Both the position numbers and the translations under genes were made by a program. This document shows positions 11,060-21,779 of a stretch of DNA of 64,000 nt, one piece after another (the first letter of the stretch is position 1; the number at the start of each line of letters is the position of its first letter). The stretch is from Ursus arctos. Its lineage: Eukaryota > Chordata > Mammalia > Carnivora > Ursidae. A model generated the notes under the pieces. That model ran no database searches and was not told the DNA's origin. It saw only the letters and a program-made list of their open reading frames with translations. The stretch covers positions 25,385,001-25,449,000 of the forward strand of contig NW_026623008.1 of assembly GCF_023065955.2 (NCBI RefSeq), in the 5' to 3' direction.

Positions 11060-11300
11060 CCCCATCTCCCAGCAAGCATGGACATTTTTACCTTTTCTAC
11101 TCCCTTCTCACTCTGCACCCGCCTCCACCCCCCCCCCCCCCCTTACCTTGCTTGCGCCTTGAACTCTACCTTGGGAAACATTGGCTCTCTTGTACAGACT
11201 TTGAGCGTCCCAAGGACACACGTCTCTATCATCTGGCTCATTCCTACCCTATTTATCCCTACTCTTCAAGACCCACACTGCTGCCCCCTGGAGTTTATCT
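11060..11300 (+). mobile_element. possible L2 LINE fragment with C15 run
   Basis: 'ttgcttgcgccttgaactctaccttgggaaacattggctc' and 'catctggctcattcctaccctatttatccctactcttcaagaccc' have the L2 layout of 'tgcctggaacgctc ... ctcatctttcaggtct'. A C15 run occupies 11128-11142. The assignment is weak. Confidence 0.35.
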
Positions 11301-11309
11301 GGCAACAGT

Positions 11310-11405
11310 CAATCGGACAGGTGAACCCACTCACCCAAGACCACACAGCCAGGCAGCTGGGTCGAACCCAGATACTCCAAGTTCAGTGCTCTGGACACCA
11401 TCAGG
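11310..11405 (-). mobile_element. MIR SINE fragment
   Basis: 'cactcacccaagaccacacagccaggcagctgggtcgaacccagatactccaagttcagtgctctggacacc' is antisense MIR, tRNA-related half. Confidence 0.7.
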
Positions 11406-11409
11406 CTAC

Positions 11410-11865
11410 AGGGGAAGAGTGAGGGATGGCCCCGAGGTCAGGCTACTGATCTCCAGGGACTGGCGTTTCCTCCCTGCCCAGAGCCCAGGAGCCGCTGGAA
11501 ACAGAGCTCAGAGGAAATGACTTTGTACGGCACATGAGCCTCAAAGCTGATTTCCCAGGAGGAATCCACCAAGGCCCTTGAAACGTGGACATCAAGGAGG
11601 CAAATCAATCATCTTTTCAGTCTTCACCTTGATGATTGAACTACTGCTGCCAGCCTCTTTTTTCTCTCTCTCAAGTCCCTAGATGTGGCCCCTCTCTCTC
11701 CCGTCCACATTTTCTCTCTCTCATCTTAAAAGTGTGGGGTTTCTTGGTTCTGATCTGAAACCAAAATACATTGCTTTAAATACATTACCAGGTGTCCGTC
11801 ACCTGCTTCCAAACGTTACTCTGAAGGAAAGAGGCCCCGGGTAGCCCACTGGGAGAGAGAGAAAC
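11410..11865. other. unassigned DNA
   Basis: No gene or clear repeat was found. It holds a CT-rich stretch (11660-11730). The open frame entering from the left is chance sequence across MIR. Confidence 0.5.
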
Positions 11866-11869
11866 AAAA

Positions 11870-12090
11870 CTAGCATTTGCTGAGTACCTTCTATGCCTTG
11901 GGTCCTCTCACCAGCATCACTAGAGTTGATCACCACTCCCCCCAAGCGAGTCTGTCCATGTGGGTTTACCAGTCTCACGTCTCAGATGAAGACACTGGAT
12001 TCGGGGCACAGAAGTAAAAACATGGTTTGCAGGTGGTGACACAGAACCGAATTGGAAGCTCTGCTATTCTGCGTCCTTTCCACAAGGACT
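11870..12090 (-). mobile_element. MIR SINE
   Basis: 'actagcatttgctgagtaccttctatgccttgggtcctctcacc', then 'tcagatgaagacactggattcggggcacagaag' and 'ggtggtgacacagaaccgaattggaagctctgc' is a diverged antisense MIR in full order. Confidence 0.7.
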
Positions 12091-12224
12091 GGGAATGAGC
12101 ACCCCAAGTGGAATGGGCACCCCAAATGGGCAGCATGAGACTCTCTCTTGACCTTGACCACAAAGGGACTGAGTTATCTAGGAAACCAGTTCCTGAATAA
12201 TCTAGGGATCACAGAGTGCCATTT

Positions 12225-12440
12225 CTTCATTCAGGATGCACTGAGTGCTGCCTGCTATGCTAAGTGCTGTGCTTAGCACCAAGGGCCCGGATGTGAACAA
12301 GACAGACACAATCCCTGCCCCTCTGGAAGCTGCGGTCCAGTACAGACACAGAAACGACTTCTACTACTTAAACTACTTATAACTACTAAGAAATTATAAC
12401 ACAGGGAGGTAAGAGCTGTAATAGGATAAATGCAGGGTGC
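12225..12440 (-). mobile_element. L2 LINE 3' fragment
   Basis: 'tcattcaggatgcactgagtgctgcctgctatgctaagtgctgtgcttagcacc', 'gatgtgaacaagacagacacaatccctgcccctctggaagctgcggtccag' is antisense L2 3' end. Confidence 0.75.
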
Positions 12441-12493
12441 TTGGAGGGCATATACCCCCAATCTTGTCGAAAGTGTAGTTGGAGAAAGCTTCT

Positions 12494-12692
12494 TTTTTTT
12501 TTTTAAGACTTTATTTATTTATTTTTGCAAGAGAGGCAGAGAGAGCGTGAGCAAGGGGAAGAAGCAGGCAGAGAGGGAGAAGCAGACTCCCCGCTGAGCA
12601 GGGAACCCAACTCAGGGCTCGATCCCAGGGCCCTGGGATCATGACCCGAGCCAAAGACAGATGCATAACTGACTGAGCCCCCCAGGCACCCC
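12494..12692 (-). mobile_element. older caniform-type SINEC
   Basis: Reverse SINE with T-rich tail, 'gcagactccccgctgagcaggg' and GATCATGACCCGAGCC, the tail type shared across caniforms rather than the bear type. TSD TGG(A/G)GAAAGCTTCT at 12480-12493 and 12693-12706, one mismatch. Confidence 0.9.
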
Positions 12693-12799
12693 TGGGGAAA
12701 GCTTCTAAAGGAGGAGATTGACAATCTGAGATCACCAGCGTGCTCTAAGATGGGTAAGAGCTAGCCTGGCAATGTAGGGCAATGAGGTGGGGTGGGAGT

Positions 12800-12930
12800 G
12801 CCCAACGGGGTGGGTACTAACAGCAAAACTTCAGTATCTCCTACCACGGACCGAACACAACGGAATGTTCTAAGCACGTTATGGGTCTTAATTCATTTGA
12901 TCTTCACAGGGGCAAATACAGAAGAAGAAA
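12800..12930 (-). mobile_element. MIR SINE fragment
   Basis: 'ctaccacggaccgaacacaacggaatgttctaagcacgttatgggtcttaattcatttgatcttcacagggg' aligns by eye with antisense MIR. Confidence 0.6.
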
Positions 12931-13024
12931 GGGAGGGGCTGAAGGGGCTTCATAGAGCTGGGACAGAGGCTTATTGAGAGTGGAGAATTCAGAGGAAGGC
13001 GGGACCACAGGATATGCAAACAGG

Positions 13025-13195
13025 ATTGCCAGGTAAAATTCAAGACGCTCGGTTTGAATTTCAGATGAACAAGTTTGTTTTTAGTATATGTCCCAAATAT
13101 TGCATGAGATATAATTATACCAAAATTACTTACGGCTTATCTGAAATTCAAGTTTAACTGGGGGTCCTATTTGATTTGCTAAATATGGCCACCCT
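13025..13195. mobile_element. palindromic MITE-like DNA transposon
   Basis: The left arm (GGATTGCCAGGTAAAATTC, AAGACGCTCGGTTTGAATTTCAGAT) is mirrored by the right arm (ATCTGAAATTCAAGTTTAACT, GGGGTCCTATTTGATTTGC, TAAATATGGCCACC). The arms span almost the whole element, giving one long imperfect hairpin around an AT-rich loop (about 13080-13135). This is a known mammalian MER-class layout, but I am unsure of the subfamily. Confidence 0.75.
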
Positions 13196-13204
13196 CCCTT
13201 GGAG

Positions 13205-13560
13205 GCCACATGCAAAGGTTCACATTCTAACCTCAGAGTAGTGGGGATTCTTGGAAGGTTTTAAGAAGGGGAGTGACATGGCGAGTTCTGTGCTATCGAA
13301 AATTGTTTGGCTACATTTTGGAGATGAGCCCAGAGGCAGGGAGGCAGCTACCAGGGCACACCTCCAAGTCCATGGCAGGCCCCTCTCATCCAGGTGGCAC
13401 ATTCAACCAGTTGGGCTGCTGACTTTCCCACCCCCAACTCAACAGCCCAGTTGCTCATCAAATTGGGATTGAGCACCTGCAACGTGCCAGGTGATGTCTG
13501 GGGAATGAAAAAGCACACGACAGATCACCTGCCTTCCCCAAGCTCCCAGACTGGCTCTTC
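13205..13560 (-). mobile_element. L2 LINE fragments
   Basis: 'gggattcttggaaggttttaagaaggggagtgacatgg' (antisense L2 3' region) and, after a gap, 'gattgagcacctgcaacgtgccaggtgatgtctggggaatgaaaaagcacacgacagatcacctgccttccccaagctccc' (antisense L2 end). These are probably pieces of one old insertion. Confidence 0.55.
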
Positions 13561-14525
13561 AACCTGTACAGACCAGTGGTACAATACCGAGGCAGGTCCC
13601 TCAGGGGCCCAGAGCTTGGGCAGTGGGTGGCAAAGAAGACCAAGGAAGGCCTGAGGGGTGAGGCTTGAGCTGGGTATGAAGGATGCATTGGGAATTTGGG
13701 TGTCTCCGTGACAGCAGTTAAACTAGAGCCTAACTACTGCCCCTTTGCCCTGGGCCTGCTGCTGCATCCCCCACACTGCGTCGTTAGCCGTAGCCTCAAT
13801 TTTATATTAAGGAAAGTCATTTCCTTTTCCTGTGGCTGTTGGCATCTTTCCATCCATCATACCACCGTCACCTTGAGACAGTCACACCCCAGGGAATGAG
13901 GGGAGGGCATGCAAGCCGTGGGAAGCACGTGCATTGGTGAGGGCAGGCAGGATGCCTTTGGGACTACTGGTCCTCTCTGAAGTTGGTGGGGTAGGGTGGT
14001 GTAGACTGGCAGACCAGGAAGGAAGGAGCAAGAATGTGAAGGGCCTTGTCCTTTCGGCTAAGAAATGGGAGATTTCATTATTTATTGAGAGTGCTGCAGG
14101 GCTGTAAGCACGGGGCTGACAGGACCAGTTAGGCTGTTCTGAAGAGGCGCTGAGATGGCAGATCTGGCTACATGTTGGAAGGTCGTTTGGGAAGAATCTA
14201 CTGCCATGAAAGCACATGGGGGTGCTGGGTTTTGGAGGGAGCCAGCCACACATCAGGTGGAGGAGGCCCTCCTCCAGGCAGGTGTTGGGGTAGAGAGAAA
14301 TCTTCTTTTGGGATAGAGAGAAACCAAGAGTGAGAGGACCCCAGAGAGCTAGGGTCCAGTCTGTCCATATTCACAGGTCTGAATTCACACCCAGCATTTG
14401 AAGGTCCTTTTTCCATCCAGGGACTTAAAAAGTGTCATAAGGCACAAGAGAGAATTCTTACCGTATCGTATTGGCTAGGCTTTTACTGAAATAATGCTAC
14501 TTTAAAAAAATCACCCCCAAATCTA
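13561..14525. other. unassigned DNA with an L2-like piece
   Basis: 13985-14180 ('gtgaagggccttgtcctttcggctaagaaatggg', 'gctgacaggaccagttaggctgttctgaag') resembles antisense L2. The rest has no recognisable gene or repeat. Opposing open frames at 13880-14420 look accidental. Confidence 0.4.
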
Positions 14526-14529
14526 GGAA

Positions 14530-14860
14530 CTTAAAACAGTACTCATTTATTCTCAAGCCTGCAGGTCCATTGGTCAGCTGCGGGGGGGCCTACTTCAGGC
14601 CATAGGTTCGTTGGAGAAGCCCTACCCCATGTGTATCTTTCTGGAGCCCTAGATGTTCTTCTCACAGTGTAAGTGGGACACTCCCAGAGGGACAAGCAGA
14701 AGCATGGGATGCGTCCGAAGGCACAGTATCTTAAGACTTGGACCTCACATGTCATCACTTCTACACACATTCTATTGGTCAAAGCAAGTCACATAGCAAA
14801 GCTTAACACCAGTGGGTGAGAGACTCTACTCCTCTCGCAAAGGTGGAGGTGGCAGGGAGA
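14530..14860 (-). mobile_element. old interspersed repeat, family uncertain
   Basis: 'ttattctcaagcctgcaggtccattggtcagctg', 'catgtcatcacttctacacacattctattggtcaaagcaagtcacatagcaaagc' match a phrase set seen in several mammalian LTR-like or DNA repeats. Similar phrases recur at 16205-16370 and 47305-47690 in this window. I cannot name the family. Confidence 0.5.
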
Positions 14861-14864
14861 AATA

Positions 14865-15350
14865 CCTGTGGAGCAAGGAGCACTCACTGACCCAAGGGCA
14901 ATTTGCCCGGTCATAGCAGGGGAAGGTACACCCCATGCCCGTTGTGCTCCTTGCTGGGCTATGAGATTCCAGCTGGAGAAGCCCGGTGGGACTATAAGAA
15001 GCCACCGTCTCTCATCTGTCCAAAGAGGCCACCTTGAAGGAAGGTCAGGTGTGAGGCAGGGAGCACATGCATTTTACAGAAGAAAGGCTATAGAAGGACT
15101 TAGGGTTTTATCATGAATTGTGTCCACCCTGGGACTGAAGCAGAGCCAAACAACCATTGGGACTGGTCCACCAGCGGTCTGGTTTGATGGAAGGCAGAGG
15201 AGTCCAAAAGGAGGTGAGCTCAGTCTCCATGAACTCCTGTCTGGGTACAGGGTAAAAAGACTTCCGTGGAGAGTGAGAAAAATCTCAGGAACTGTTGCTG
15301 TATGGTTTCCAGAAGCTTTAGGACCAGAACTTTCTACAGCAACTGCTGTG
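14865..15350. other. unassigned DNA
   Basis: Nothing recognisable. The open frames here (14868-15353) have no repeat, splice or family support. Confidence 0.45.
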
Positions 15351-15354
15351 TAGA

Positions 15355-15450
15355 AGTTAGCATACGGTTTGACTACATAAAACGCAAAGACCCAGTGAAA
15401 TAACTCAGATAAAGAAAGGTAGATACCATCTGATCTCAGTTATATATGGA

Positions 15451-15484
<34 letters not shown>

Positions 15485-15855
15485 AAAACCTGAACTCATA
15501 AATACAGAGAACAGACTGGTGGTTGCCAGAGGTGGGGAGGGGGGCGTAGGGGTGAAACGGATGAAGGGGGTCAAAAGGAACAAAATTCCAGTTATAAGAT
15601 ACATAGATCCCAGAAATATAATATGCAGCATGGGGACCTTAGTTAACAATGCCATACTGTGGATTTGAAAGTTGTTAAGAGAATAGATTTTAAACATTCT
15701 CATCACAAGAAAAAAAATTGTAACTACGTGAGGTGACGGGTGTTAACTAGAGTTATCGAGGAGATCATTTCACTGTGTATCCAAATATCAAATCCTGATG
15801 TTGTACGCCTGAACCGAATACATCAATTATATCTTGATTTAAAAAAAACCAATGA
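15355..15855 (+). mobile_element. L1 3' UTR fragment
   Basis: 'aacagactggtggttgccagaggtggggagg', 'atatgcagcatggggaccttagttaacaatg', 'ggtgttaactagagttatcgaggagatcatttcac' and 'ttgtacgcctgaaccgaatacatcaattatatcttg' are the sense 3' end of an old L1 (L1MA/MB-like). A (GA)n run at 15454-15481 interrupts it. Confidence 0.85.
15454..15481. repeat. (GA)n microsatellite
   Basis: An uninterrupted alternating GA run of about 14 units inside the L1 3' fragment. Confidence 0.97.
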
Positions 15856-15869
15856 AGATGATGTTGCAA

Positions 15870-17810
15870 ATTATGGTAGATAAGACCTATTTGTGTTTTC
15901 TAAGAACCAATTTAATAAAGACGAAGGCAATTAGTTTGGCTTCTCAATGAACGAGTGAACGAATACCCAGAAGGAAAGTGGCTTATGCAAGCTGCTGTGG
16001 TGGCTACGTGGCGTCGTTAGGGAGCAAGACTCTATCATCCTCAGCACGGGGCTTCCACCCTGAAGGTCACCCTGGGGTCTGAGATGGCTGCTAGAGCTCC
16101 ACCCCTCACGTCTGCTGCACGTTGTGGACGAAATGAGGAGAAAGGGAAAGGGAAGTGGGAGGGCTGCCTTCACACCCTCATCATCTCGAGAGGTTCTGAA
16201 GTCTCTCACAACATTTCTGCTCAAATCTTACTGGTCAGAACTTACTTTCACGGTTCGATGTAGCCACAAGAAGGCCGGGAGATACGGTCTTGCTGGATGG
16301 CAATATACCCAGCTAAAAGTTGGAGTTCTTTTACTAAGAAAAAAGATATGCATAGGTATCGGGGCACCACAGGCTTTCTCTTCCACAAGGAGAAAACACC
16401 AGCATTGACACCTTCAATGCTGAGCGACATCAAGCTTGATCTAGAATCGGCGTCTACTCTGGCAGCAGTTGCAATACCGGTGTCTTAACATCGCTAGAAG
16501 AGAGGACATCTTTGCTATGGTTGGTGGCAGAAGTCGTTTCTTCGGTGACCTAGAGTGGACAGGATGACGATGATGTCCAAGAAAAATAACATCTAGGGCA
16601 CACGTGGACCAGGCAAAGGGCATCTAGAGAGTCCCCAAGAGTCTATAAAGACCAAACTAGGGAAATACTGTGTGTGCCTGACATTGCGAGCTCTTCCCTA
16701 TGCCAAGAGGGATAGCCCAAGAGACGGGATTACGCATCTTTGTCTTGCCTCGTTGATTCTTTTCTTGGTCACATAGCATCCCGTGCCCTTGGCCTCCCTC
16801 CCCTCCCTATGGCTCTGCCCAGCTTCTTGGCTGCCTGTGTTCCTGAGCTATGAAAATTGTGTTCTGATCCGCGGGGACTTCTTAAAGCTAAGAGCTGCTT
16901 GCGGGACCTGAAATTGTCCTCACCGTGATTTCATTCAAAGTAATAGCAGCTGATGCTATAGAAATCTCATCCTCAGGATCATAAGCATTTATAATAGCCC
17001 ATCATCGAGCAAGTGCTTACATTGGAGAGGAATTTCCATGGAGAAAGTCAATCTTTTCAAAAATGTTAATTTTTTGTGTGTGAGGAAACCAAATGAGATG
17101 CCAAATTGTCTCTGCCATTATGTGGCCCTTCCCCCCGAGCACTTATTGCTCGGACCAGTAGGACATTTTCCCATGTAGCAATGCAGATGGGGACATTTAC
17201 CTCCTGATGGAGACCCCTCATTTGCCCGTCCCTCGTCTGCTCTGGCTTTACAGCAGGCAAAGCATAAAATTAGAGACCCCCAGGCCTTGAAGGTTTGGCC
17301 ACCCCTTGGGAGGGAAAAGAGGGAGACCCTTCCCATAAAAATGAATTAAATAAGCCTCTCAGAGATAGTATTGGAATATAGGGATGAGGAATTTGGGGCC
17401 ACGCGAGTCCTGACCAGTCTCGCTTCCTTCCTAAAAGACCAGCCCGGTGTTATCACCCTTGCCTCTTTAACTGTGACTCTGGTTATTCTCTATGACCCAT
17501 TGCAGGTCAGAGGCTGTTCTGCTGCCTCAGACCTTGGGAAATACCCATTTGGGGCCCCTGTGAGCTTCCTGCCCAGGCACACCTCCACTCTCCTGCCCTC
17601 TCACCTTGCGAGCAAGCCCAGCCAGAGACCTAGGGGTACCGGGAACAGGGCTGTCTTCCCCTCGGGTACTCGACTCATCTTCTCTAGGAAAATACAATCT
17701 TCTCAAAAAAGCCCTCAGCAAAATAGGAGGTCTGACAAAGACAACAACTGGCTTCCAAACACAAAAAGAAAGCAGCAAAACAAAAATTAACAAGTGTTTA
17801 CTTAAATGTC
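15870..17810. other. mostly unassigned single-copy DNA
   Basis: This 1.9 kb is poor in recognisable repeats. 16205-16370 ('ttactggtcagaacttactttcacggttcg', 'ccacaagaaggccgggagatacgg') may belong to the unnamed repeat seen at 14530. 16380-16700 and 16870-17340 show no repeat and could contain conserved non-coding sequence. Open frames at 17371-17815 are unsupported. Confidence 0.4.
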
Positions 17811-17814
17811 TGTA

Positions 17815-17940
17815 AGGAGCTGCATTAGGTCACATTCATTGATTATTACATTTAATATCCGTAAAAATGTCATCGCACTTAAACTATTTGCAGGTTAGAT
17901 TGTCTCACTTCGCGAGAATGCTGGAGTCTGCATGGCGATT
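17815..17940 (-). mobile_element. possible MIR fragment
   Basis: 'ggagctgcattaggtcacattcattgattattacatttaatatccgtaaaaatgtcatcgcac' has the antisense MIR middle layout (CATTTAATATCC for 'catttaatcctc'). It is diverged. Confidence 0.4.
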
Positions 17941-18099
17941 GCTGAGAAATGGTAGTCAGCCATAAATTAAATCAGCTACTCAGAGCCAGATTATTTCAAA
18001 AGCAAAATCGTAAAAATCCTCTCAGTTTTTACAACAAAAATTTATATTTGATGTGGAATGTGGGTGTACTTAAACGTGTACTCAGGGTCCCTACGGGGC

Positions 18100-18560
18100 A
18101 CAAAATGCCCGTGAATGTGTGGTCTTGGGAGAATGTGATCAAAAGAGGAAGACTCTGTTCTATTATACACCAATCTATCCTAATGCCGTTGTGGCGGAGG
18201 GTTATAAATTATGGTACAGTGGACAACGATGCAACCATTCAAAAGAAAGGAGTGTATTTCTGTGTACTAACAAGGGAGGGTCTCCAGGATACAAGACGAA
18301 CAAAGCAAGCTGCAGAACAATACTGACAGCGTGATTCGTTGTGTGTCAAAGCACTTGGTGTGGGTGTGAGTGTGTTCGTTTCCACATAGGTGTGTACACG
18401 AGCAAACATGTTGATACGTGTAGATACAGGTTGGTATATGTGTAGAAAAGTTCTGAAAGGATTCTGAGAAATGGAAGCTGTTTATCTCTGAAGATCAGAA
18501 ATGAGGGTTTGGCGTGGGGGCGGGGGCTTCTATTTTCATGTTATCATACTTCCCAAATTG
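18100..18560 (+). mobile_element. old L1M 3' fragment
   Basis: 'ggagggttataaattatggtacagtggacaacgatgcaaccattcaaaagaaagg' matches L1 'aaattatggtac-atccatacaatggaata', followed by 'aaaagttctgaaaggattctgagaaatggaagctgtttatctc', typical of an old L1M 3' UTR. A GTGT-rich stretch lies at 18330-18440. Confidence 0.6.
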
Positions 18561-18894
18561 CAAGGAAAACATTCAGTAGGCGCATACATCAACTTATAAT
18601 TTTGAGAAACAGCCACAGAAAAGAGTGGTGCGCAGGCAGACTGGAAAGGGAGAAGTTCGAAAACCAGCGATTGGCCCTGGGAATCCAGCCCTGTCCGGGA
18701 CGGAGCACCTCTGAGCGCAGGGACCCGAACACCTGTCACTACAGAGGTGGGCTGGCCGAGCGTCCAGGGACGGCTCCACAGCCTCCCCGTGGCCTGGAAG
18801 AGACAGCCCTCCAGATGTTTGTCCTTCCTTCCGCGTTTGTCAGACCACTTTCCAGTTCAATCACGATTCCACCAATATTTGTTGGGCACCGATT

Positions 18895-19380
18895 GTATTC
18901 GTTTTCTATGGCTGCCGTACCAAGCTACCAAAAACCTAGTGGCTTAAAACAACACACGTATGTTACCTGACCAAAGTTCCGAAGAGATCCGACGTCCCAA
19001 CTTGCTTCCATTGGGCTAAAATCAAGGTATCAGCGGGGCTGTGTTTCTTTCTGGAGGCTTGAGGGGAGAAAGCACATTCTTGCCTTTTCCAGCTCCTACA
19101 AGCTGCCCTCATTTCTTGGTTTGGGGCTCTTCCCATCTCCAAAACCAGTCGAGTGGCATCTTTAAATCCCTCTCACTTTCATCTCCTGCCTCCCTCTTCC
19201 ACCCACAGGGACCCCTGTGATTATGTTGTACCCACACGCAAAATCCAGTGATCTCCCCCCTTCTCGAGGTCTGATTAACCCCCTTAATCCCCTTTGCCAC
19301 GTATCCTACCATAGTCACGTGTTCTGTGGATTGGGACGTGTACATTTTGGGGGAGCCATTATTCTGCCTGCTGTATCAAC
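18895..19380 (-). mobile_element. old LTR (MaLR/MLT1-like)
   Basis: From 'tattcgttttctatggctgccgtaccaagctaccaaaaacctagtggcttaaaacaacac' to 'gggacgtgtacattttgggggagccattattctgcc' this is a nearly complete antisense copy of a common LTR-like repeat. The same family recurs at 49015-49455. I assign it to MaLR-like LTRs from end structure and phrase order. No internal retroviral genes are present. Confidence 0.6.
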
Positions 19381-19384
19381 GAAG

Positions 19385-21120
19385 TGTTGCTTCGTTCGAT
19401 GCTGTCGAACAGCAGTTTGGAGTGCTGACAGTTGTGCATAGACACAGATCTTGTCCTCAGGAGCTCCCGGGCTAGAAAGGAGGCAGATGACTCCCACACA
19501 GGACTCGCCCGTGGGAAAAACCAGTTTTGACAACTTTAGCTCATCATCCAGGTCAAGGGCATGAAGGGTCCAGTTTGCAATGTTGCACGGTGAGAGGCGG
19601 AGTGATGTACTGGAGACAGCTATCCGAGCACTTGGCCTCTACCACCACCGGCACGTGGGGACGGGGAGCGACAGCCTCCTCACCTTAAGCCAAGTGGGGA
19701 AGGGGACTTTGAGGAGACCTCTTGGAAAGCTTGATATGTGTTCCTTGGAAATAAGGCAAGGCAATGACCTGGTGTCTGACGCTCATCTGAGAAATCTAAA
19801 GCAAGACGTCGAGCCGTGGCTGATGGGGCGAAGGAGAAAGAGAGAGGCCAGGTTGTGCTGGAGACTAGCTACCCTTCCACCCACAGAGCAGAGTGAAGTG
19901 GAGGCCAGCTTCCCCATGGGTCACGAGGACAGGGAGAGCACTGGCTTGAAGCTACCTTCAAAAGGAATTTACCCAAGAAGGGTCCTTGAACGGCAGTGAC
20001 ATCGATCAATCCCAGAGAGAATCCATGCTGATGCAGCAGGACTGGGAAGGCCTTGCTCCCCTAACTTTCTCTCCCCTTTCCTGCTTTGTCCCTGGAGGAG
20101 TCAGAGCAGCCCGCTGGGCATGGATGAGGCCGAGGGGGTGTGTGAGCAGAGTAAGAGAGGAGACAGCCCCGCTGCACCTGCCCTTGCCCCTACTGCTCTG
20201 AAGCAGGACGCACCTGCGGGGGTGGGGGGGGGTAAGGAAAGTCGCTTTAACGAAAGCCTCGGGGTTCACTAGAATAGCGCACTGGGCACTTCCGTGAAGA
20301 CAAACGGAATAATTTGGGTGCCGGAAAGTACCCAGAGGCCTTGATGGTGAAGGAGCGAGTGCCCAGATCAGGAGATCGCCCCAGAGGCAGGAAAGCGGAG
20401 ATTAAAAGGACAGGTGAGAGAGAAAAGAAGTTGTTTTCTGTTTCACCCTGGCATCCCGCCCCTTCGGGGCATCATCCCAGTGCTTCACGCACCCACTGAG
20501 ACGGTTGCCCACGGGGAGCTCGGCCTGGCTGGGGCCGCTTCTCACCAGGGTCTCCACACCGCCCGGATCCCCTCCTCGGGGTGGCTACAGATGCTTGGGT
20601 CCTCACCCTCCCGTTCGGCCTCACTCGGGTCCCACACCCATCCTGCCCTTACGTTCCCAGCTGTCCTTCAGGGGCCAGCTCAACGCGCGAGGAAGGCAGG
20701 TCCGAACCCCAGCCACTGTCTCCTCTTCGCTCCCAGGCTTCCAGGCAGCCCTGCAGACCACGGGAGCTCATCGGTTTGGACAAAGCCGTTGACGCTTTCA
20801 GGCCCTCGTGGCGGTCGGGGGCATTTGTGGATGATGCGGTCGCCTTTGGAGTACAGCCTGAGCCTGCCAGGTGGTTGGAGCAGGGGAGGAATCCGGGTCC
20901 GGCTCTGAGGGGGCCTCAGTTTCATGGGTCCAGGGCATGGGCGCATGCAAGCCTCCCCTTGGACTGCACCTCTGGCCTTCTGTTCTGGAGGAGTCCCGGG
21001 TTAGAGCAGGGTTGGAGGCCACTCCGGCTCCGGTTCCCAATCCGGCTCTGCTTTCTGAACACTCATCCAGACCCCAGCCTCTCTGAACCCACCGTGGGCA
21101 GCCCTTCAATGAGAACCACA
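19385..21120. other. mostly unassigned, increasingly GC-rich DNA
   Basis: 19437-19500 (AGACACAGATCTTGTCCTC, AGGAGCTCCCGGGCTAG) may be an antisense L2 end. Overlapping open frames up to 203 residues occur at 20300-21190 on both strands, but they run straight into the MIR at 21125 and have low-complexity proline/serine/arginine-rich products, so I regard them as by-products of GC content. Confidence 0.4.
20440..20860. promoter_or_regulatory. weak CpG-enriched segment
   Basis: CpG pairs are visibly denser here than in most of the window (for example CCCGCCCCTTCGGGG, CACCGCCCGGATCC, CAACGCGCGAGG, GTGGCGGTCGGGGGC). It might be a weak or decayed CpG island. No TATA, conserved start or first-exon structure is evident. 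Confidence 0.25.
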
Positions 21121-21124
21121 ATAA

Positions 21125-21405
21125 CAGCGACAGCAGTAATAGTAACAGCAACTACTTCCACTGCCGACGACCTACATCGTGCCACTCTTTGAAGCACTGT
21201 ATGTATATTAACTTGTGAATTTTCCATTCCAATCCTATGAAGTCAGTACTATTATTACTACCTTTTTTAAAAAAAAATGAAGCAACGGAGGCACAGAGAG
21301 GTTAAGTAACAGGCCCAGAGTCACACAGCTAGTAGTGGCAGTCAGGTTCCAACCTTGGCAGTCTGGCTCTCGAGGTCTCCCGCTTAATCACTCTGCTCGT
21401 CTGTT
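21125..21405 (-). mobile_element. near full-length MIR SINE
   Basis: Contains the complete antisense MIR order: 'aacttgtgaattttccattccaatcctatgaagtcagtactattattactacc', 'ggcacagagaggttaagtaacaggcccagagtcacacagctagtagtggcagtcaggttccaaccttggcagtctggctc'. It is one of the best-preserved MIRs in the window. Confidence 0.92.
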
Positions 21406-21770
21406 TCTGAAACACCGCACGGACGTTTATGCCCCCTTGCCTTTGCTTCTGCTTTCCCCGCCCATACCTCGGATGCCCTTCCCCTCCCTGCTCCCTCAAA
21501 GTTCTATTTGGTCTTCAGGGTCCAGCTCCAATGTTTCCTTCAGGCTCTAATCCCCCTGACCGCCCGCCCCCACCCCCAGCAGGAGGATTTCTGCCCCTCT
21601 GGGCTGCATCGCCCTTGCTAACACTTCTGTTAGAGGATTGTTTCTCCGAGGTCCGTCTTCTCAGACAGACTGTAGCTCCCAGAAGGAGAGACGCTGTGTC
21701 TGCAGCTGTAGGACTTAGCACAGAACCGGCAACGAACTGCACTGAATTCTCCCCGGCCTCACACCTACAG
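21405..21770 (+). mobile_element. L2 LINE 3' fragment
   Basis: Sense L2 3' end: 'ttggtcttcagggtccagctccaatgtttccttcaggctc', 'gtctcagacagactgtagctcccagaagg-agagacgctgtgtctg', 'aggacttagcacagaaccggcaacgaactg'. It abuts the MIR. Confidence 0.65.
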
Positions 21771-21779
21771 CTGTGCCCC

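Noticed and set aside
18895..19380. LTR considered as part of a provirus with internal genes
   Set aside because: No gag, pol or env-like sequence lies on either side and no second LTR pairs with it. The similar LTR at 49015 is 30 kb away and equally isolated.
20581..21192. 203-residue open frame, the longest on the plus strand
   Set aside because: It has overlapping open frames in other registers, runs straight into the MIR at 21125, and shows no conserved motif or splice context. High GC explains it.
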